Source: Candidatus Omnitrophota bacterium (GTDB lineage: Bacteria; Hinthialibacterota; Hinthialibacteria; Hinthialibacterales; JAKPRU01). Taken from it: DNA of 8,782 bases. The notes beneath the pieces are model-generated. The model was not told the origin of the DNA. It saw nothing but the letters and a program-made list of their open reading frames with translations, and ran no database searches. This document shows, in pieces, positions 1 to 5,956 of this stretch. Positions within the stretch are counted from its first letter, which is position 1, and every line of letters begins with the position of its first letter. The position numbers and the translations under genes are program-made. The stretch is taken from the NCBI GenBank assembly GCA_029570205.1, contig JAKQSI010000005.1, positions 1 through 8,782 of the forward strand, given 5' to 3'.

Positions 1-86
1 ACGTGTTGATTTATGTAGACAACCTGGAAATCTACCTGTTACCCAAAGAGGGCTGTGTGCCGAACAGTCTGTTGTATGGGGAATGA
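1..86 (+). CDS. 3' end of an unidentified upstream gene (partial)
   Basis: Reading from position 3 gives 27 codons ending in TGA at 84-86, with the C-terminal peptide VDNLEIYLLPKEGCVPNSLL followed by YGE. The composition (mixed hydrophobic and acidic residues, no low complexity) looks like a real protein end, and the frame stops just where the palindromic repeats begin. The next frame (from position 2) is also open, but it runs on into repeats and reads as proline/arginine-rich low complexity, so I prefer this one. A small inverted repeat (GGGGAA at 78-83, TTCCCC at 94-99) straddles the stop codon. The family is not recognisable from so short a piece, and the gene start lies outside the window. 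Confidence 0.4.
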   Translation, partial: VLIYVDNLEIYLLPKEGCVPNSLLYGE

Positions 87-122
87 CGGTTTGTTCCCCC
101 GTCAATTACCCCCCCCCTCAAT

Positions 123-140
123 CCCCCCGTAAACGGGGGG
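123..140. repeat. GC-rich palindrome (7-bp stem, 4-nt loop)
   Basis: CCCCCCG at 123-129 pairs with CGGGGGG at 134-140 around the loop TAAA. It lies 36 nt after the stop of the clipped upstream gene, so it might help end that transcript. No T-tract follows it on either strand, so it is not a canonical intrinsic terminator. The flanking C-rich run makes it look like one member of a dispersed palindromic repeat family rather than a gene-specific signal. Confidence 0.5.
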
Positions 141-152
141 AGGAAAGAAAAA

Positions 153-181
153 CCTGGATTCCGGCGTGCGCCGGAATGACG
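153..181. repeat. REP-like palindrome of the 'GGATTCC...GGAATGAC' type
   Basis: ATTCCGGCG (158-166) and CGCCGGAAT (169-177) form a perfect 9-bp inverted repeat separated by TG. The flanks (CTGG before, GACG after) match the widespread dispersed bacterial repeat whose stem sits between TGGATTCC and GGAATGACG. Such elements are typically intergenic and multicopy. Membership is by recognition of the motif; copy number in this genome is not visible here. Confidence 0.6.
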
Positions 182-238
182 ACCATGGGTGCAGCAGCGA
201 CGCATGTGTCGCGACGGCTAAGAAAGTTCGCTCTCAAC

Positions 239-320
239 CGTCATTCCGAGGAGCGAAGCGACGTGGGAATCTCATCGCTGGAGCGCGTAAGCCTGAGATC
301 GCCACGTCGCCGCCCCTCGC
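239..320. repeat. Composite palindromic element, 'GTCATTCCGAG...GAATCTC' type
   Basis: GCGACGTGG (258-266) is the exact reverse complement of CCACGTCGC (302-310). Inside these arms CTCA (271-274) and TGAG (294-297) are also complementary, so about 53 bp can fold as one interrupted hairpin. The left part, starting GTCATTCCGAGGAGCGAAGCG, contains a sequence commonly seen as a dispersed repeat in many genomes. It probably represents a non-autonomous, REP- or MITE-like element. No transposase or target-site duplication could be identified. Confidence 0.55.
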
Positions 321-342
321 AGACTCCGGGCGGCAAAGATTG

Positions 343-763
343 CCCTTTGACAGGCACGGAGGCCTGTCCTACCATTTATCTCCCTTCGACAGGCACGGAG
401 GCCTGTCCTACCGTTTATCTCCCTTCGACAGGCACGGAGGCCTGTCCTACCGTTTATCTCCCTTTGACAGGCACGGAGGCCTGTCCTGCCATTTATCTTC
501 CTTCGACAGGCACGGAGGCCTGTCCTACCATTTATCTCCCTTCGACAGGCACGGAGGCCTGTCCTGCCGTTTATCTCCCTTTGACAGGCACGGAGGCCTG
601 TCCTACCGTTCATCTCCCTTCGACAGGCACGGAGGCCTGTCCTACTGTTTATCTTTTTTTGACAGGCACGGAGGCCTGTCCTACCGTTCATCTCCCTTTG
701 ACAGGCACGGAGGCCTGTCCTACCGTTCATCTCCCTTCGACAGGCACGGAGGCCTGTCCTGCC
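343..763. repeat. Eleven-copy 39-bp tandem repeat with hairpin core
   Basis: Units begin with GACAGGC at 349, 388, 427, 466, 505, 544, 583, 622, 661, 700 and 739, so the 39-bp period never slips. Each unit has a 22-bp core identical in all eleven copies. The core contains GACAGGC and GCCTGTC as a 7-bp stem around the loop ACGGAG. A 17-bp pyrimidine-rich spacer follows. Between copies the spacer varies at eight positions, always by a transition; the eleventh copy leaves the repeat after the core. Because 39 is a multiple of three, the array stays open in several frames on both strands and gives spurious ORFs with 13-residue periods. I see no cas genes, and the spacers are near-identical, so this is not a CRISPR array. 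Confidence 0.95.
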
Positions 764-774
764 GGGTGGAGTGG

Positions 775-794
775 GCCGGGCGTCCCTGCCCGGC
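775..794. repeat. Hairpin directly upstream of the glycosyltransferase RBS
   Basis: GCCGGGC (775-781) and GCCCGGC (788-794) form a perfect 7-bp stem with the 6-nt loop GTCCCT. This is the same geometry as the tandem-array core but a different sequence. The stem ends five nucleotides before the likely Shine-Dalgarno bases of the gene starting at 811. It could be another dispersed palindrome, or it could influence translation of that gene. It has no T-tract and is not a terminator. Confidence 0.55.
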
Positions 795-798
795 AAAG

Positions 799-803
799 AA
801 AGG
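799..803 (+). promoter_or_regulatory. Ribosome binding site that fixes the start at 811
   Basis: AAAGG lies seven nucleotides before ATG 811. This supports that start over the much longer upstream extension of the same frame, which reads through the tandem repeat. Confidence 0.45.
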
Positions 804-810
804 CAGTGAC

Positions 811-2754
811 ATGAAAAGAGAAAACGCCCGCCGGATCGGGCTGGTTGCGTTTGTTGTCAACCTGCTGCTGTGTGGATGGGCGCATCTGCTTGCGGCCCGA
901 TCTTCGTATGTTGGAGGGGTCCTTCTGCCCCTGTTGACCGGGATGGCCTTCGTGTTTGCAGCGTTCGCTTTTACCGCCTATGCCCACTATGCCGAGATTT
1001 CGTTCCGCGATTTTTGCACGCGCTATATCTCGCCGCGACAGATCTGTGCCGTTCTCCTGTTTCTCCTGGTCTGCCTTCCGCTGGGGCATCTTGCAAAGAG
1101 CGGACTCTGGCTGACTGAGCCGTGGATGGGCCTGCTGTATCGCTGGGTATTGCTGATTCTGGTGGCGGTGCAGGGGATTTTAGTATGGCGGCTTCATCGA
1201 GGGTTGGTTCCGCCAATTCACAGGCTGGAAGCCTGTGCCACCCGATCTTTTCCCTGGATTTTCCTCGCGATGGGGGTTGTGTTTCTGGAGACAAATTGGA
1301 TTTCCTGGAAAGTTCTGGATCATGTGGCCCATGTGGAGGACAGTATCGCGCAATTGTTTCAGGCGAAGATATTCAGTATCGGACGCTGGTATCTTGACCC
1401 GCCGCCTGTGCCCGAGGCGTTCCGGTATCCACATGTAATCATGGAAGATCGCTGGTGTGCGATTTATCCGCCCGGATTTTCACTGGTTCTCGCATTGGGG
1501 GTCCTCGCCGGGATGCCGTGGATTGTGAATCCTGTGATTTCCACGGTGACAGCTGCGATTCTGTATCTGTATGCAAGGAAGTTGTATGACCGAAGAACAG
1601 CGTTCCTGGCGGTTGGGCTGCTTTGCATCTCGCCATTTTTCCTGGTGATGGGATCATCGATGATGAACCATCCCCTGACGCTGTTTGTGTTGCTTCTCCT
1701 GGCGCTCTCATTGGAGTGGGCACAGTCCAGAGCGATCATGTTTCTGTTCGCCGGATTTCTTGCGGGATATGCGTTTGTGACTCGTCCGCTGACCGCACTG
1801 GGGATCGGTGTTCCTCTTGTTCTCTTTTTCTGTTTTGAAGAACGCAAGAGGTGGCGGTTTCTGTTGCGCGGGGGGCTGTCGTTTCTGGTGGGACTCTTGC
1901 CCTGCGTGTGGCTGATGTTGACCGCGAATTTCAAAACTACCGGCGACCCGTTTCTGTCGGGTTATCAGAAGTACTTTGACAGCAATCCCCTTGGATTTGG
2001 TAAGAAACCGTGGGGAGAGCATCCCGCCGGTCTGGTCTCCTCGCACCAGGTTTACCACACCCCGCTTCTGGGAATCTCAAACTGGAGTATCAATCTCAAC
2101 AATGCCAACCGGGACCTTCTGGGCTGGCCGATTGCGAGCCTGTTTCCCATCGCCTACCTGTGGATTCGGAGCGGCCGTCCGGATTATCGGGACCGGAAAA
2201 TGTTGTGGATTTGTGTGGGCTTGGGGATCGCGTATGTGTTCTATTACTACCAGGACATCTGTTACGGTCCACGAAACGTCTATGAATGTATTCCTTATGC
2301 ACTGCTGTTGATTTCGCGGGGACTGATTCAACTATGGACGGACATCGGCGCGTTCCTGCGCATTCCCCGTAAGCCGTTGCGCACTCTTGGCTGGGGATTT
2401 CTCACATGTATGGTTGCGGTGATGCTTTGCACGACTGCGCCACGGCTGTATCAGGAGTATCGAAGAACATACTGGCGTGTGACGGGCGAGTTACGCTCGC
2501 TGGTGTTGAAAACCGATCTGGGGAATGCTGTGGTGTTTGTCGACCCGGTGTTGAATTATGGAAACGCGTTTCAGCTCAATCCGCCGGATATGAAATCGGG
2601 TCCGTTATTTGCGGAGGATTTGGGCGAGGATATCCGCGAGGCAGTGATGGCTGCGTACCCGGATCGTGCGGTGTATTATGCTTTCGAGGATTTCCGTGAG
2701 GCCGGACGTGTTGTGCCTCGTCTGGCGGACCGGCCTCCGGGGGATGACACCTGA
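811..2754 (+). CDS. GT-C type membrane glycosyltransferase (PMT/ArnT-like)
   Basis: This 647-residue integral membrane protein probably transfers a sugar from a polyprenyl-phosphate donor to lipid, glycan or protein on the outer face of the cytoplasmic membrane. Roughly 12-14 hydrophobic segments span residues 9-540, followed by a soluble tail of about 100 residues. After an early membrane helix comes HVEDSIAQLFQAKIF (174-188), where Glu176-Asp177 would be the catalytic acidic pair of the GT-C first loop. Next is YPPGFSLVLALG (219-230), typical of PMT_2/ArnT-like proteins. The same frame is open back to 166, but that part is tandem repeat, so I chose ATG 811 with its AAAGG site. Residues 137-143 are encoded by a palindromic repeat. 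The last 79 bp overlap the convergent bioB. The family level is fairly secure; donor and acceptor are unknown. Confidence 0.8.
   Translation: MKRENARRIGLVAFVVNLLLCGWAHLLAARSSYVGGVLLPLLTGMAFVFAAFAFTAYAHYAEISFRDFCTRYISPRQICAVLLFLLVCLPLGHLAKSGLWLTEPWMGLLYRWVLLILVAVQGILVWRLHRGLVPPIHRLEACATRSFPWIFLAMGVVFLETNWISWKVLDHVAHVEDSIAQLFQAKIFSIGRWYLDPPPVPEAFRYPHVIMEDRWCAIYPPGFSLVLALGVLAGMPWIVNPVISTVTAAILYLYARKLYDRRTAFLAVGLLCISPFFLVMGSSMMNHPLTLFVLLLLALSLEWAQSRAIMFLFAGFLAGYAFVTRPLTALGIGVPLVLFFCFEERKRWRFLLRGGLSFLVGLLPCVWLMLTANFKTTGDPFLSGYQKYFDSNPLGFGKKPWGEHPAGLVSSHQVYHTPLLGISNWSINLNNANRDLLGWPIASLFPIAYLWIRSGRPDYRDRKMLWICVGLGIAYVFYYYQDICYGPRNVYECIPYALLLISRGLIQLWTDIGAFLRIPRKPLRTLGWGFLTCMVAVMLCTTAPRLYQEYRRTYWRVTGELRSLVLKTDLGNAVVFVDPVLNYGNAFQLNPPDMKSGPLFAEDLGEDIREAVMAAYPDRAVYYAFEDFREAGRVVPRLADRPPGDDT
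1219..1237. repeat. Palindromic repeat embedded in a coding sequence
   Basis: CACAGGC (1219-1225) and GCCTGTG (1231-1237) form a 7-bp stem around TGGAA. On the other strand the surrounding bases read as TGFQPV, the peptide signature of a dispersed repeat I recall from Planctomycetes/Verrucomicrobia-like genomes. Here it reads in frame as HRLEACA within the glycosyltransferase, in a short hydrophilic stretch between two membrane segments. The stem is close to that of the upstream array (ACAGGC/GCCTGT shared). Confidence 0.7.
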
Positions 2755-3761
2755 CCCGATTTGCGAACAGAAAGCCCCAAATCGCGCAACATCCGCAAAT
2801 CCTCTTCGGGGCTGCGACCCGGCGTGGTGAGGTAATTCCCGATGATTATACCGTCGGCTCCGGCAGCGAAAATCATGCTTTGCAAATCGCGCAGATTCCT
2901 CTCGCGTCCGCCCGTGATTTTGATTTCCCTGGTCGGCAACATCAGCCGGAACAGGGCGATGATGGACAGGATCCTCAGAGGCGGCAGAGGCTTTTGACCC
3001 TGGAGCGGGGTTCCAGAGATGGGATGCAGGAAATTGAGCGAGACAATGTCCACATCAAGTTCGCGCAAAGTCATGGCGAGTTCGATCCGTTGCGCAGGAC
3101 TTTCCCCGAGTCCCAGAATGCCGCCGCAGCAAAGGCGAATCCCTGCCCGTTTCACCGCCCGGGCCGTATCCAAGCGGTCTCCGAAGGAATGAGTGGTCAC
3201 AACCTCCTCGAAAAAAGACCGGGCGGTTTCGAGATTGTGATTGAAACAGACCATCCCCCGTGATTTCAGATAGCGCAGCGGCTCTTCCTCCAGAACGCCC
3301 AGGGACCCATGCGCCTCGATACCGGCTTTCTGTGTGACGGCCTCCATGGCATCACCAATCTGTTCAAGCTCGTCATCGTCCGTGATTCCCTCTCCGCTGA
3401 TGACGATCCCCAGTCCTGTTGCGCCGGATCTTGCGGCCTCTATTGCCGCCTGGACGATTTTCTCTGTTCCGATGAAGGGATAGATTGGGGCGTTCGTGTT
3501 GTAGAGAGCGGACTGTGCGCAAAATGCACAGTCTTCCGGGCAACTGCCGGACTTTGCGTTGACAATCGAGCAACAGGTGACCGCTTTGCCGCGGAAATGA
3601 ACGCGGAGCCGGTTTGCGGTGTGGATCAGGAGCAAAAGATGTGGCAGGGGAAGCGATGAAATAAACTCCGCCTCCGCCATAGTCATGCAATGGCCCCGAA
3701 TAATCCTCTCGCCCAGGTCGAATAGATATTTTGCAATTTCCAAATCGCCGTGAGACAGCAC
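2676..3761 (-). CDS. bioB: Biotin synthase, probable Type II (anaerobic) form
   Basis: This radical SAM enzyme inserts sulfur into dethiobiotin in the last step of biotin synthesis. Residue numbers here count from the GTG at 3776. The radical SAM motif CPEDCAFC gives Cys79, Cys83 and Cys86. BioB hallmarks include CCSIVNAKSGSC (68-79), NHNLETA (179-185), TTHSFGDRLDT (194-204), CCGGILGLGE (216-225) and GGRE (289-292). Compared with E. coli, Cys97 is replaced by Gly123 and Cys128 by His156, while Cys188 (Cys216) and Arg260 (Arg291) remain. Extra cysteines occur at 68, 69, 177 and 217. I prefer the GTG at 3761, because GGGGAGG (3768-3774) lies six nucleotides before it; the frame opens with a GTG at 3776. 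The last 27 or so residues are a basic tail antisense to the glycosyltransferase. No other biotin genes are adjacent. Confidence 0.95.
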   Translation of the reverse strand: MLSHGDLEIAKYLFDLGERIIRGHCMTMAEAEFISSLPLPHLLLLIHTANRLRVHFRGKAVTCCSIVNAKSGSCPEDCAFCAQSALYNTNAPIYPFIGTEKIVQAAIEAARSGATGLGIVISGEGITDDDELEQIGDAMEAVTQKAGIEAHGSLGVLEEEPLRYLKSRGMVCFNHNLETARSFFEEVVTTHSFGDRLDTARAVKRAGIRLCCGGILGLGESPAQRIELAMTLRELDVDIVSLNFLHPISGTPLQGQKPLPPLRILSIIALFRLMLPTREIKITGGRERNLRDLQSMIFAAGADGIIIGNYLTTPGRSPEEDLRMLRDLGLSVRKSGQVSSPGGRSARRGTTRPASRKSSKA

Positions 3762-3767
3762 CTTCAC

Positions 3768-3774
3768 CCTCCCC
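3768..3774 (-). promoter_or_regulatory. Strong ribosome binding site for bioB
   Basis: GGGGAGG on the minus strand is six nucleotides before the GTG at 3761. It directly abuts the GTG at 3767 and overlaps the codons after the GTG at 3776, so it favours the start at 3761. Confidence 0.55.
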
Positions 3775-3789
3775 ACCGGGTTGATTGAT

Positions 3790-3809
3790 TGTTCATGCTT
3801 GAATGTTCA
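3790..3809 (-). promoter_or_regulatory. Direct repeat TGAACA-N8-TGAACA upstream of bioB
   Basis: Two copies of TGAACA (minus strand) lie 14 bp apart, and TTCA/TGAA within them form a small inverted repeat (3792-3803). The position, about 30-50 bp before the bioB start, would suit an operator. I do not recognise it as a BirA or BioR site, and it could be chance. The remainder of the 3777-3931 gap also contains a 5-bp inverted repeat (GGTCT 3838-3842, AGACC 3850-3854). Confidence 0.2.
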
Positions 3810-3874
3810 GATTACCATGGTCCGCTATGGCTGAGTAGGTCTTCGGAGCAGACCACGATGGAGTAGATGAACAG

Positions 3875-3903
3875 TGTCCAAGCGATAACCTTCCGGCTAT
3901 AGT
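3875..3903 (+). promoter_or_regulatory. Candidate sigma-70 promoter for the hydrolase-like gene
   Basis: TATAGT at 3898-3903 matches five of six -10 consensus bases. TGTCCA, 17 bp upstream at 3875-3880, is a poor -35 box (three of six). Transcription would start near 3910, giving a leader of about 20 nt that contains the GGAG site. The assignment rests on the -10 box alone. Confidence 0.3.
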
Positions 3904-3920
3904 CGTAGCCAAATCTCATC

Positions 3921-3924
3921 GGAG
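3921..3924 (+). promoter_or_regulatory. Ribosome binding site for the hydrolase-like gene
   Basis: GGAG lies seven nucleotides before ATG 3932, a standard spacing that supports this start. Confidence 0.55.
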
Positions 3925-3931
3925 TTGGATC

Positions 3932-5755
3932 ATGAGCAACTGGATCTGGGAGAATACGCCCGTCCACCTGGAGTTCGATTCGGATACCTATTTCGGCAAG
4001 ATCATCGAGCCGATGAGTGGCGAGACCTGGATTTTCAATCTCCCACGCTATGCCGAGGTCACGGTGGGTGTGCCCGGAAAGAACGAGCAGGCCCGCATTC
4101 GCATCCACCCGGAGACCACAGAGGCCGATGAGCTGGACAACGGCGTCCGCATTGTGCTGGATGCGGAGGGTGTCCGCTGTGTCTTTGAAATGACCTTGGA
4201 CGAACGAGAGCCGGAGTTGCTCTGCACCGTGCGGGAGGTCCCGGTGAGTGATCGCCGTGTACTGAGCGCAGTGTTCCCCGGCGCACTGTTCCCAAAGAAC
4301 CAGCGTCGTCATGAGGTGCTCGATACGGTTCGGCAGGGCCGGATTCACCGCCCGGTATTGGATACGGAATGTCGTGTGGAGGTCAGCGGCGCGGATGCCC
4401 CGATGGCATGGTGGGCGCAGCTGGGCGGAGAAAGCGCGGTCCTGGCGATTGTGGAAACACCGTTCGACTGGCATTGGACATACTCGGATTCGCTTCAGGG
4501 AAGCACGGTGACCTGCCGGTGGATACCGTCACTCGGCGCATTGAATTCCACCCGGCGTCTGCGATATGTGTTTCTTCCCGGCCGGGGATATATGCAGCCC
4601 GCGCGGCGATATCGGCGATACGCAAAAGAGACCGGCCTTCACATTCCTATGGCGCCGCGTATAGCGGAAAACCCGACGCTGGACCGATTGCTCGGCGCGT
4701 GCACGATTTTCCTGGGACACGTTGACGATCCCGGCTGCGACTATGTGCGTAACCTGACCGCGATCAAAGAGATCGGGATCGAACGGGCCTTTGTGTATCC
4801 ACTGTCGATCTGTTCGCACCAGGAGGGATTCTCATTCGAGGGATATTCGTCTATCGAGCGGGCGTATTTGGGGCGTGACCTGGAGGATGGGTTGGATTAC
4901 ATCGCCGCGCCGGGGATCTGGGCGGATCGGACTTGGGAAAGAGGTTCCACGTTTCGGCGCGATTTCCTGGTTTCCGCCGATGAGGAAACGCCGGTTCCGG
5001 AGATCGACATCGCGGGCGAGAAGTTCCACGCGCTCCATTCGGGGTATGCGGTTCAGATGCTTACGGAATTGGAGGAGGGATATGTGGATTACCTGGGCGC
5101 GCACTGCGAGGGAGTGACTACTCGACCTCTCAGGGAATGCCGACGGAGGATCTGGCCGTATGCCCGCAACGAGGATGCGTGCCTGCGCTGTGAATTGCTG
5201 AAACGACTCTGCGACCGGCGAATAGCTGTCTCGGCGGGGGAGCAGCGGGAATGGTCATTGGGAGTGCGGCATCTCGGCACGAATATGATTCGCATCGAGT
5301 TGGGAGAAAACGCCCCCACATGGCCGGTTCCGTTGTGGCAACTCGTGTATCACGATGCGAGTTTTTCCACGTGGCCGGATGATGAAGGATATACTGTTCC
5401 GACCGGATCGCACCGACGGGCATTTCTGATGGATATGCTGTGTGCGAATGTTCCCTTAGTTCATCCGATGGGGTGTCACTTTCGTTTCGTGAAACCGCCG
5501 CAGGTTGAAATCGTATCGGCGGATTTTGCGGACCCGCGTGTACAGGAATCGCTGCGCCTGGCGGTCCAGGCAGCGCGGCATCATCGACGGTATGGTTTGC
5601 AGGACTTGATTTATCACGCCATTTTAACCGGGGACGGCGCGGTCCAGGAAAGCGCGTTCGAATCCGGCGCGCATGTCATTATCAATCTCGGTTCCGAGCG
5701 ATACCGTATGCCCGGGGGCCAGGTACTTGAGCCGGAAAGTGTGCTGGTGGATTGA
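3932..5755 (+). CDS. Glycoside-hydrolase-like protein, GH101/GH129 clan
   Basis: This 607-residue protein has no signal peptide or membrane segment, so it is probably cytoplasmic. Residues 1-215 are beta-rich, like the N-terminal beta-sandwich of GH101/GH129-type enzymes. The linker YRRYAKETG (227-235) and the stretch from IAENPTLDRLLGA (244-256) resemble the entry to the TIM barrel in that clan. The barrel would run to about residue 525, including GYVDYLGAHCEG (383-394), SAGEQREWSL (434-443) and VPLWQLVYHDA (466-476). By position I propose Asp386 as nucleophile and Glu437 as acid/base, the pair expected of a retaining alpha-N-acetylgalactosaminidase-like enzyme. Residues 525-607 look like a small C-terminal beta domain. 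Substrate is unknown. The gene stands alone, divergent from bioB. The clan assignment is from motif recognition and needs a profile search. Confidence 0.6.
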   Translation: MSNWIWENTPVHLEFDSDTYFGKIIEPMSGETWIFNLPRYAEVTVGVPGKNEQARIRIHPETTEADELDNGVRIVLDAEGVRCVFEMTLDEREPELLCTVREVPVSDRRVLSAVFPGALFPKNQRRHEVLDTVRQGRIHRPVLDTECRVEVSGADAPMAWWAQLGGESAVLAIVETPFDWHWTYSDSLQGSTVTCRWIPSLGALNSTRRLRYVFLPGRGYMQPARRYRRYAKETGLHIPMAPRIAENPTLDRLLGACTIFLGHVDDPGCDYVRNLTAIKEIGIERAFVYPLSICSHQEGFSFEGYSSIERAYLGRDLEDGLDYIAAPGIWADRTWERGSTFRRDFLVSADEETPVPEIDIAGEKFHALHSGYAVQMLTELEEGYVDYLGAHCEGVTTRPLRECRRRIWPYARNEDACLRCELLKRLCDRRIAVSAGEQREWSLGVRHLGTNMIRIELGENAPTWPVPLWQLVYHDASFSTWPDDEGYTVPTGSHRRAFLMDMLCANVPLVHPMGCHFRFVKPPQVEIVSADFADPRVQESLRLAVQAARHHRRYGLQDLIYHAILTGDGAVQESAFESGAHVIINLGSERYRMPGGQVLEPESVLVD

Positions 5756-5956
5756 AGGAGGGGGGTAAGTTCCGAAGAGTTTCGTAGATGGGGGTAGGGA
5801 GAGCCGGCGGTGTACCCGGCTCCCCCTCCCAACCCGTGCGTGTAGAGAACATCCGGTTCACAAGGACAGACCGGGATACGCCGGCAAACAGAGTTCTCGG
5901 ATCTCTCAGGAAGGGATGAATGTCCAGTCAGGAATTTTGCAATCCACAATCTGCCA
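5756..5956. other. Convergent intergenic region with a long imperfect hairpin
   Basis: This 201-bp gap separates the end of the hydrolase-like gene from the end of aroC. GAGCCGG (5801-5807) and CCGGCTC (5816-5822) form a 7-bp stem. G-rich 5790-5800 and C-rich 5823-5830 extend it with mismatches. No T-tract follows on either strand, so bidirectional termination is possible but unproven. A minus-strand frame reading into the hydrolase gene exists, but it is arginine/proline-rich and looks antisense. The rest (about 5831-5956) shows no gene. It has the feel of a degenerate mobile-element end, which I could not identify. Confidence 0.4.

Noticed and set aside
123-140. Intrinsic terminator for the clipped upstream gene
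   Set aside because: The stem is strong, but no T-tract follows on either strand, so it is listed as a palindromic repeat only.
343-763. CRISPR array
   Set aside because: The spacers are 17 bp and nearly identical, and there are no cas genes nearby. The repeats form a plain tandem array.
166-810. N-terminal extension of the glycosyltransferase frame, about 215 residues with FDRHGGLSY repeats
   Set aside because: It is the translation of the REP-like elements and the 39-bp array. The period is a multiple of three, so frames stay open by arithmetic. A start with a ribosome binding site exists at 811, and the protein from there begins like a normal membrane protein.
83-814. A 243-residue protein with TGTEACPTVYLP repeats (+ strand) and a minus-strand counterpart rich in GRTGLRAC (272-796)
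   Set aside because: Both are shadows of the tandem palindromic array in other frames, with no ribosome binding site logic and no non-repeat domain.
3812-4474. Minus-strand 220-residue ORF opposite the hydrolase-like gene
   Set aside because: It lies antisense to the well-supported gene at 3932-5755, has no recognisable motif and reads as an arginine/histidine-rich shadow.
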